From: Polynucleobacter sp. AP-Elch-400A-B2
GTDB taxonomy: Bacteria > Pseudomonadota > Gammaproteobacteria > Burkholderiales > Burkholderiaceae
NCBI RefSeq assembly: GCF_018688355.1
Contig: NZ_CP061317.1
Location: forward strand, 1,930,091 to 1,994,090
Length of the DNA stretch: 64,000 nt
Direction: 5' to 3'
In this document: positions 57,684 through 64,000 of the stretch, piece by piece
Numbering within the stretch: position 1 is the stretch's first letter
Layout of the letters: every line of letters starts with the position of its first letter
Notes under the pieces: model-generated
Told to the model about the DNA's origin: nothing
What the model saw: only the letters and a program-made list of their open reading frames with translations
Database searches by the model: none
Made by a program: the position numbers and the translations under genes

Positions 57684-60600
57684 TTACTGCTGCTTAAATT
57701 TCTTCTGATGGTGATCTGCGCCAATAAATAAGTACATCGCCGGCACTACAAAGAGCGTAAACAGCGTACCAATTGATAAGCCAGTAAAGATCACAATACC
57801 CATCGAGTGACGGCCTGCAGCGCCTGCACCGGAGGCAATTACTAGAGGTACTACGCCCAATACCATCGCGGCAGTCGTCATTAAGATCGGACGTAAACGT
57901 ACGCTACTAGCTTCTACGATAGCGTCCAACTTACTGCGACCAGCTTCTTGCAACTCATTAGCGAATTCCACAATCAAAATACCGTGCTTACTAATCAGCC
58001 CCATTAACGTAACCAGTCCGACTTGGGTATACACATTTAAGGTTGTGAATCCCAAATTAATAAAGATCAGCGCTCCGAATAAAGCGAGTGGCACTGAAAC
58101 TAAAATGACGATGGGGTCGCGGAAGCTTTCAAACTGTGCAGCCAAGACCAAGAACACAATTAAGATCGCAAAGAACATGGTCACCAAGAAACCACCCGAC
58201 TCTGCCATGAACTGACGGGACGGGCCAGCGTAATCCATGTTGTAACCGTTAGGCGCAACCTCTTTCAAAGTTTGACGCATAAACTCCAGCAAATCTGCTT
58301 GAGAAATAAATGGTGTACTTACACCAAATATGGTTGCCGAGTTGAGCTGCTGAAAGTGATTAATTGACTGCGGCACTACTCTTTGCTTAATGGTTGCGAT
58401 AGTACGAGCCTGAATCATCTGTCCACTAGGAGTACGTATGTAGTAGTCGAGGATTTGGTCTGGATTTAAGCGGTCTACTTGCTTCACTTGCGGTATGACA
58501 CGATAAGAGCGCCCAGCAACAGAAAAGTAATTAACGTAGCCGCCACCCAAGGCGGCTGATAGCGCACTGCCAACCTGCTGCTGAGTCATACCCAGTGCAG
58601 CTACTTTTTCACGATCAATCTCTAAAACATCTTGAGGTTTATCAATCTTCAAATCAGAATCTACGAAAAAGAAGTTGCCGCTACGACGCGCCTTATCCAA
58701 AACTGCTTGGGATACCTCATTCAACAATTCGTAAGACTCGGTAGTATTAATCACCACTTGAACCGGCAAGCCCTGTGCACCAGGCAAAGCTGGAAACTGG
58801 AAAGCGGCTACGCGAGCACCGGCGATCGAATTCCACTTACTCTGCATATCTTCTTGGAACTTAGTAGCGTTGCGACTGCGTTGATCCCAATCTTTAAGCA
58901 AGACACCGCCAAAGCTGCTCGTTGGACTGGTAATCTGGAACATCTGCTCATACTCGGGCTCCGCTGCTGATATTTGGTAAATCTGATCAGCGTAAGTCTG
59001 CATCTGATTGACTGTACTGTTAGGTGGCCCCGAAGCCTGCATCAACACAATGCCCTGGTCTTCTGTTGGCGCTAATTCAGAACGTGCAGTGGAGTAAAGA
59101 TAAGCCACACCACCGAGCAAAATGACGCCCATCACAATAATGACCTGCCAAGTGCTCAAGAGCTCACGCAAAGTGATTTGATAACTATGGTGAACTTTTT
59201 CAAAAATACGGTCAATCTTTTGAACAAACGCTGAAGCCTCTTGTTCTTCAGTAAAGATACGTGAACACATCATCGGAGAAAGCGTCAGAGCAATTAATCC
59301 GGATACCGCCACCGCACTCGCTAAGGTAAAGGCAAACTCGGTAAAGAGTGCGCCTGTTAAACCACCCTGAAATCCAATCGGAATATACACAGCGATCAGC
59401 ACAATGGTCATGGCCAAAATAGGGCCGCCCAACTCACGCGCAGCAATTAAAGAGGCCTCCAATGGAGACTTGCCTTCTTTCATATGGCGGTCTACGTTCT
59501 CGACCACAATAATGGCATCATCGACCACCAAGCCAATTGCTAAGACCAGAGCAAGTAGTGTCAGCAGATTAATGGAGTAACCCAAGACTTGCATTAAAAA
59601 GAATGTACCAATCAAAGAAAGTGGCATCGCAATCACCGGTACTGCAACTGCGCGTGCACTACCTAAGAAAAGGTAGATTACTACCGTCACAATTAACAGC
59701 GCTTCTAATAATGTAGCCACTACTTCATCAATCGAGGTGGTAATGAACTTAGTAGAGTCATACACCACCTTCCCGGACATGCCGGTTGGCAGCTGCTTCT
59801 GAATCTCTGGCACAGCGGCACGAACCCGCGCCGCCACATCGAGCAAGTTGGCCTGTGGTGCCACCTTGATCGCGATGAATACCGACCTCTTGCCGCTAAA
59901 TGCGACGTTGGTGTTGTAATCCTCGGAGCCCATAGTCACACTAGCTACTTGATCCAAATAGACAATATTGATGCCGTCTTTTTTAATCACCAACTTGCGG
60001 AACTCATCAAGCGTGTGCAAATCAGTACCCGCCACCAAGTCCACTGCGACCATGTCGCCTTTAGTGCTGCCAACTGCTGATAAGTAGTTATTCGCTGCCA
60101 TGGCGCTATAGACATCATCCGCGCCGACACCAAGGCCAGCCATCTTCTCGCGATCGAGCCAAGCGCGCAGAGCAAACTTTCTACCACCGGTAATTTCTGC
60201 GTTCTGGACGCCGTCTATAGAATCTAGTTTTGGCTTGACTACCCGTAACAAGTAATCAGTAATCGCATTGTTTGGAATATCTTCACTATAAAAACCCATG
60301 TACATGGCCGCAGTCGATTGACCAATTTGTACGGTCAATACAGGCTGCTGAGCTTGCGGTGGCAGTTGATTCTTGACCGAGCTAATTTGGGTTTGGATCT
60401 GCGTCAATGCCGCATTGGAGTCGTAGTTCAGCTTGAGGGTGGCAGTAATTGTCGATAGACCGCTCACACTGGTCGAGGACAAATAGTCGATGCCTTGGGA
60501 CTGGGCAATCGCCGTCTCTAATGGCTGTGTAATAAACCCTGCAATCGTCTCGGGATCCGCGCCATAGTAGGCCGTTGCAATCGTCACAATGGCATTTTGG

Positions 60601-60719
60601 GTTTGCGGGTATTGATTCACTGGTAGGGATCCCACCGCCTTCAAACCAAACACCAGGACGAGTGCGCTCACCACCAGTGAAAGCACTGGTCTACGAATGA
60701 ATATGTCAGTCCAATTCAT
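57684..60719 (-). CDS. RND efflux transporter inner-membrane permease
   Basis: This 1011-residue proton-driven pump of the AcrB/MexB class (HAE-type) begins NWTDIFIRRPVLSLVVSALV and has twelve membrane helices in two repeats with large periplasmic loops. The proton-relay aspartates are in AIGLVVDDAIIVVENVDRHM near residue 400. FGVSTPFISQADLL and LVTLMGLISKHGILIVEFANE mark the second half. It starts seven bases after the adaptor stop. Substrates are probably drugs, dyes or organic acids, but cannot be deduced. Confidence 0.95.
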   Translation of the reverse strand: MNWTDIFIRRPVLSLVVSALVLVFGLKAVGSLPVNQYPQTQNAIVTIATAYYGADPETIAGFITQPLETAIAQSQGIDYLSSTSVSGLSTITATLKLNYDSNAALTQIQTQISSVKNQLPPQAQQPVLTVQIGQSTAAMYMGFYSEDIPNNAITDYLLRVVKPKLDSIDGVQNAEITGGRKFALRAWLDREKMAGLGVGADDVYSAMAANNYLSAVGSTKGDMVAVDLVAGTDLHTLDEFRKLVIKKDGINIVYLDQVASVTMGSEDYNTNVAFSGKRSVFIAIKVAPQANLLDVAARVRAAVPEIQKQLPTGMSGKVVYDSTKFITTSIDEVVATLLEALLIVTVVIYLFLGSARAVAVPVIAMPLSLIGTFFLMQVLGYSINLLTLLALVLAIGLVVDDAIIVVENVDRHMKEGKSPLEASLIAARELGGPILAMTIVLIAVYIPIGFQGGLTGALFTEFAFTLASAVAVSGLIALTLSPMMCSRIFTEEQEASAFVQKIDRIFEKVHHSYQITLRELLSTWQVIIVMGVILLGGVAYLYSTARSELAPTEDQGIVLMQASGPPNSTVNQMQTYADQIYQISAAEPEYEQMFQITSPTSSFGGVLLKDWDQRSRNATKFQEDMQSKWNSIAGARVAAFQFPALPGAQGLPVQVVINTTESYELLNEVSQAVLDKARRSGNFFFVDSDLKIDKPQDVLEIDREKVAALGMTQQQVGSALSAALGGGYVNYFSVAGRSYRVIPQVKQVDRLNPDQILDYYIRTPSGQMIQARTIATIKQRVVPQSINHFQQLNSATIFGVSTPFISQADLLEFMRQTLKEVAPNGYNMDYAGPSRQFMAESGGFLVTMFFAILIVFLVLAAQFESFRDPIVILVSVPLALFGALIFINLGFTTLNVYTQVGLVTLMGLISKHGILIVEFANELQEAGRSKLDAIVEASSVRLRPILMTTAAMVLGVVPLVIASGAGAAGRHSMGIVIFTGLSIGTLFTLFVVPAMYLFIGADHHQKKFKQQ

Positions 60720-60726
60720 TTAGGAC

Positions 60727-62058
60727 TTATTCCTGCGGCTGTGGGTTAGGTGAATTCGCTGGCACCACCTTGTTATTCACAATCAGCGGTGTTCCATTCT
60801 TCAACTTGAGTTGGCCGCTAGTGACAACTGTTGCGCCCTCATTAACCCCTTTGAGAATCGCTACCTGATCTCCGCGTGTCGGCCCAGTAGTTACAAAGAC
60901 TTGTTGAGCCTCCAGCGCTGGTTTGCCCTGCTTATCCTTTTTACCAGTTGGCTTAGCAATAAAGACTGTTGAGCCATACGGGTTATAGGTCACGGCCGTC
61001 TGCGGCAAAGTTAGCATCTTCACCTGATCACCTAATTTGATATTCACATTAGCAAACATGCCCGGTAAGATTTTTTTATCTGGGTTGGCTAACTGAGCCT
61101 CAATCTGAATATTACGTGTATTGGTATCAACCTTCGGGCTGACGGCGGTGATCTTGCCAGTAAAGCTTGCATCCTTGAATGCATCAGTCGTCACCACAAT
61201 TTCTTGGCCAACTTGAATTTGTTCGGCATTACTTTGTGGGAGATTGAAATCCACAAAAATCGGATCCAAGGTTTGGAGTGTCAGCAACTTATCGCCCGGG
61301 TTAACAAACTGACCAGGGTTAATCATCACAATACCAACACGCCCACTAAAGGGAGCCTTCAAGTTCTTCTTGGCTACCAGAGCAGTTTGCTGCTCTACCT
61401 GTGCCTGCTTAGACTTGGCATCTGCTTTGCTAGTATCGAATACGTTCTTACTAATCGCCTGAATCTCCAGCTGCTGTCTATCTCGTTCATTAATGACTTT
61501 AGCCAAATCTGCCATTGCTTTTAAAGAATTAAGTTGAGCGACATCGGATGCGTCATTTAACTTAATAAGTAACTCACCTTCTTTAACATCCATCCCGGAT
61601 TTAATAGGTACGGTTTGCACTAAGCCACCAATTTCAGTGCTGAGTTCTACACCTCTAAATGCACGGACATTACCAACACTTGATAATTTAGGTTGCCATG
61701 CTGACGTTTCTACGACCATTGTGGAGACCGATGCTGGTGGCAAGCCCATGCCCCCAATGAAATACTTAATCATGGCGGTCTTGAGTTGATTAAATCCAAA
61801 AATCAAACCTAGCAACAAAAATACACCGCACAACATTATGGTCATACGACGACCCAAAGGAGTCATAGACTGCAACTTTGCGTTGATCTTGCTGCGCATG
61901 AAGCGTTCGCGCAAACGCACCCAAAATCCTTTTATCTTTACCCAAAGTGTAATGAGCCTCTCGCGAAGTTTCCACTCGATCGCCTTCGAACATATCCAAG
62001 CCCACAAGGCAAGCCCTGCTGTAGTTACTTTAGTTTTAATTGTTTCCAGAAGTTTCAT
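60727..62058 (-). CDS. RND efflux periplasmic adaptor (membrane-fusion protein)
   Basis: This 443-residue adaptor links the RND pump to the outer-membrane channel. After a membrane helix (about 73-90) come the barrel-sandwich half LSTEIGGLVQTVPIKSGMDV, a short hairpin, its return LKAPFSGRVGIVMINPGQFV, and the beta-barrel domain. Residues 1-70 form an unusual Trp/Arg/Lys-rich extension ahead of the membrane helix (LITLWVKIKGFWVRLRERF). The ATG at 62058 overlaps the outer-membrane gene by 23 bases; internal Met54, Met65 or Met72 could be the real start. Confidence 0.9.
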   Translation of the reverse strand: MKLLETIKTKVTTAGLALWAWICSKAIEWKLRERLITLWVKIKGFWVRLRERFMRSKINAKLQSMTPLGRRMTIMLCGVFLLLGLIFGFNQLKTAMIKYFIGGMGLPPASVSTMVVETSAWQPKLSSVGNVRAFRGVELSTEIGGLVQTVPIKSGMDVKEGELLIKLNDASDVAQLNSLKAMADLAKVINERDRQQLEIQAISKNVFDTSKADAKSKQAQVEQQTALVAKKNLKAPFSGRVGIVMINPGQFVNPGDKLLTLQTLDPIFVDFNLPQSNAEQIQVGQEIVVTTDAFKDASFTGKITAVSPKVDTNTRNIQIEAQLANPDKKILPGMFANVNIKLGDQVKMLTLPQTAVTYNPYGSTVFIAKPTGKKDKQGKPALEAQQVFVTTGPTRGDQVAILKGVNEGATVVTSGQLKLKNGTPLIVNNKVVPANSPNPQPQE

Positions 62059-63571
62059 TTTGATCTTTGTTCGCTATGGCTTTTGGTTGAAAGGCTGGGC
62101 CGGTGCGATTCCACCAACCACCACCCAATGCTGCAAATAATGCCGCTGTATCTGAGAACCGGGTTGCTTGCGCAGAAACCGATTTGACTTTAGCAATTTG
62201 ATATTGATTTTGGTAATAAAGAACAGCCAAGTAGCTAGCAGTGCCTAGCTTGTATTGCTGCTGCACCAAATCCAAAGTTTCATAAGCGTAGCGTTCGGCA
62301 TCCGATGCAGACTTTAATGCTTGAGCGCCAGTTTCTAAAGCACGTAAGGAGTCAGCCACTTCTTGAAAAGCCTTGAGCACAGTAGCTTGATATTGAAAAA
62401 CTGCTTGTTCGTAATTGGCCATCGCACCACGGCGTTGTGCCAATAACTGTCCACCCTGAAAGAGTGGCTGAAAGATGCCACCAGCAATAGACCATAGGGC
62501 TGCATTCGGCCCAAATAAGGCTGAGCTTGTTAATGCTGCGGAGCCAACAGCGCCCGTAATATTAAATTGTGGCAATAAATTGGCAGTAGCAACACCTACT
62601 AAAGCATTGGTCGCCTTAAGTTGCGCCTCTGCTGCACGCACGTCTGGTCGCTGACGTACTAAGCTCGATGGTACTGAGAGCGGTAGCTTCTCTGGTAAAT
62701 GCAAAGACTTCAAATCAAACTTGGTGATGTTGGCATTACTAGGTAAGTCACCCACTAACACTGCCAACTGATTACGCGCAAATGAAAGATTGCGTTCATA
62801 AGTAAATAAATCGACTTGTGAGTTAGAGACCAAAGTTCTTTGTGAGGTCACATCCACTCGTGAGACTGTACCAATTGCTAATTGCTTTTCTGTTACTTCA
62901 GCTAAATTCGTTTGCGCCTTCAGGATTTCTTCAGTAGCCTGCATCTGTGAACGCAAAGCCGCTTCTCGTACTGCACCGGTAACGATATTGGCCGTCAAAG
63001 AAAGATAGGCGCCTTCTAGCTGAAACTGAGCAATTTCCTCTTTTGCTCTAGCGCTTTCAACTGCACGACGTGCACCACCAAAGACATCTAACTTATATGT
63101 GACATTTACAGAAGCGTTATAGAGGTTGTAAGTATCGGATCCAAAAGGCAAGCCATAAATTGCGGTAGGTTGTAATTGCCGAGTAGCACCGCCATTTAAA
63201 CCGAAGGCTGGAAAATACTGTCCACCAATTTGGGCGTTGACATTTTCTTGGCTCGCACGAAGCGCAGCATCAGCCGCACCTAAATTGGGGTTTTGCTGCA
63301 GGGCCTTTTTGATGAGGACATCTAATTCAGGAGACTTAAACAACTCCCACCACTGAGCCTCAATATCGGCACCCTCAATAAACTCTTGAGCTGTGCCCCC
63401 TGGAACTCCTGGCGCCGTAGCTAGCGTCTGAGAAAGGGTAGTTTCGGTATACCTAGATGTATTCGGAGCATCAGGTTGCTTGAAGTCTGGGCCTACCGCG
63501 CATGCAGAAAGAAATCCCGCAAAAATAAGCGGAAGCGAACGCAAGCAAGAGAATTCTTTGAAGCCGAGCAT
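62036..63571 (-). CDS. RND efflux outer-membrane factor lipoprotein (OprM/NodT family)
   Basis: This TolC-like channel of 511 residues has a lipoprotein signal with lipobox FLSACAVGPDF (Cys24), then the family's repeated coiled-coil pattern: WWELFKSPELDVLIKKALQQNPNL, VRQRPDVRAAEAQLKATNA and the matching second repeat. The ATG at 63571 begins the signal peptide; a frame running back to 63688 crosses the promoter and is not credible. It is the first gene of the outer-membrane factor, adaptor, pump operon. Confidence 0.94.
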   Translation of the reverse strand: MLGFKEFSCLRSLPLIFAGFLSACAVGPDFKQPDAPNTSRYTETTLSQTLATAPGVPGGTAQEFIEGADIEAQWWELFKSPELDVLIKKALQQNPNLGAADAALRASQENVNAQIGGQYFPAFGLNGGATRQLQPTAIYGLPFGSDTYNLYNASVNVTYKLDVFGGARRAVESARAKEEIAQFQLEGAYLSLTANIVTGAVREAALRSQMQATEEILKAQTNLAEVTEKQLAIGTVSRVDVTSQRTLVSNSQVDLFTYERNLSFARNQLAVLVGDLPSNANITKFDLKSLHLPEKLPLSVPSSLVRQRPDVRAAEAQLKATNALVGVATANLLPQFNITGAVGSAALTSSALFGPNAALWSIAGGIFQPLFQGGQLLAQRRGAMANYEQAVFQYQATVLKAFQEVADSLRALETGAQALKSASDAERYAYETLDLVQQQYKLGTASYLAVLYYQNQYQIAKVKSVSAQATRFSDTAALFAALGGGWWNRTGPAFQPKAIANKDQNETSGNN

Positions 63572-63660
63572 GAAGTGTGACAAACATCCTTTTCTATAGC
63601 AGATATTTGAACACACTTTTCTAAACCAGTCTGTGTAACACCTTGATTTAAATAATGAAT

Positions 63661-63688
63661 TTTGTACACAGCTAAACACAGAAGTCAA
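63661..63688 (-). promoter_or_regulatory. Candidate promoter of the RND efflux operon
   Basis: On the minus strand TTGACT (63683-63688) and TACAAA (63661-63666) are 16 bases apart. Two direct ACACAG repeats ten bases apart (63666-63671 and 63676-63681, plus strand) overlap this region, and an inverted copy CTGTGT lies at 63631-63636. These could be a regulator site. No regulator gene is visible in the window. Confidence 0.4.
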
Positions 63689-63716
63689 ACGGATTTTTTA
63701 TACCCCTGGCATCTTT

Positions 63717-64000
63717 TTAGTGGGCAATTCTTCCAAAACTCCCGCTATTGAAATCCTGCATTGCCTGAGCAATCTCTTCTTTGGTATTCATAACAAATGG
63801 TCCATAGCCAACGATAGGCTCATCGATAGGTTCGCCGCTCAGTAGCAGGGCAATAGAGTCCTCCAGCACATTCACTTCAATATCCTGACCTTCATTGCTA
63901 AACATCAACATCTGAGCATCCTTGGCTACTACCTCCTCACCCGCTTCAATAGCACCCTTAAGTACGACTAGAGATGTATTCCAACCCTCAGGCACTGGAA
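63717..64000 (-). CDS. Pirin family protein, C-terminal part (cut by window edge)
   Basis: The frame runs off the right edge; about 94 residues are present, beginning at the edge with a PVPEGWNTSLVVLKG segment and ending FNSGSFGRIAH. PVPEGWN and the later QMLMFSN and SGEPIDEPIVGYGPFVMNTKEEI are typical of the pirin C-terminal cupin. Pirins are iron-binding bicupin proteins, some with quercetinase activity. The GTG at 63993-63995 is internal, not a start. It is transcribed toward the efflux operon on the same strand, with about 145 bases between. Confidence 0.9.
   Translation of the reverse strand, partial: PVPEGWNTSLVVLKGAIEAGEEVVAKDAQMLMFSNEGQDIEVNVLEDSIALLLSGEPIDEPIVGYGPFVMNTKEEIAQAMQDFNSGSFGRIAH

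Noticed and set aside
63993..63995. GTG as the start of a small protein at the right edge
   Set aside because: The frame continues past the edge and the sequence before it fits the middle of a pirin, so the GTG is an internal valine codon.
1..64000. Mobile elements, prophage, CRISPR arrays, toxin-antitoxin or defence islands
   Set aside because: I looked for transposase or integrase motifs, terminal repeats and repeat-spacer arrays and saw none; gene content and order are those of a stable core chromosome.

Overview
The window looks like a contiguous piece of a betaproteobacterial chromosome from the Burkholderiaceae, most likely Polynucleobacter or a close freshwater relative. This rests on gene order and protein character, not on a database search. 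The pointers are moderate G+C, very short intergenic spaces, a caa3-type oxidase cluster, gshA-gshB next to an incomplete PTS, a MetH divided into two genes, a PhaM-type granule protein, and rpoH carrying a CIRCE operator. I see no insertion sequences, prophage, CRISPR, integrases or rRNA. No stretch without a gene reaches 300 bases; the longest is about 260 bases at 33761-34019 and it holds regulatory sites.

Layout. 1-3547 (+): tail of a probable lolB, then ispE, tRNA-Gln, prs, rplY and pth. 3562-7723 (-): two M16 peptidases, rsmD, coaD and a 2[4Fe-4S] ferredoxin. 7780-9705 (+): ftsY, then CIRCE-controlled rpoH. 9733-18714 (-, with one + gene): the cytochrome c oxidase block, running ctaC, ctaD, a 43-residue assembly peptide, ctaG, a DUF2970 gene, ctaE, then surf1, an unnamed membrane protein, ctaA, ctaB and a SCO1-like copper chaperone. 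18889-26184: a BioC-like methyltransferase, comF, trmL, gpsA, secB, grxC, a rhodanese, gpmA, a CtpA-type protease and moeB. 26181-30907 (-): gshA, gshB, EIIA, HPr and EI in one tight operon. 31014-33760 (-): a TorF-like porin, glnK and amtB, preceded by two NtrC-like boxes. 34020-41170: ubiK, lipB-lipA and a lipoprotein, a DUF493 gene, a hydrolase, a ferredoxin, a VanZ-like gene, birA-coaX and rfaE2. 41261-46072 (+): a tightly coupled operon of periplasmic glutathione peroxidase, FAD oxidoreductase, DUF1365 protein, CFA-synthase-like methyltransferase and SDR. 46082-53319: dsbA, a SPOR protein, argS, a DUF1840 gene and two-gene metH. 53398-57615: phaM (overlapping an MBL hydrolase tail to tail), a DUF1289 gene, an acuI-like reductase, a small lipoprotein, a flavin reductase and a GST. 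57684-63571 (-): a complete tripartite RND efflux operon. 63717-64000 (-): the C-terminal part of a pirin.

Most of the window is housekeeping. The most system-like element is the lipid and peroxide operon at 41261-46072. Its CFA-like enzyme appears to lack two of the residues that, as I recall, hold bicarbonate in true cyclopropane synthases (Cys to Ser171, His to Gln307). This suggests it makes a methylated or methylene fatty acid that the adjacent FAD enzyme and SDR then process. Other points of interest are the tandem NtrC-like sites ahead of porin-glnK-amtB, the CIRCE operator overlapping the rpoH -10 box, and the 89-base antisense coding overlap between phaM and a metallo-hydrolase.
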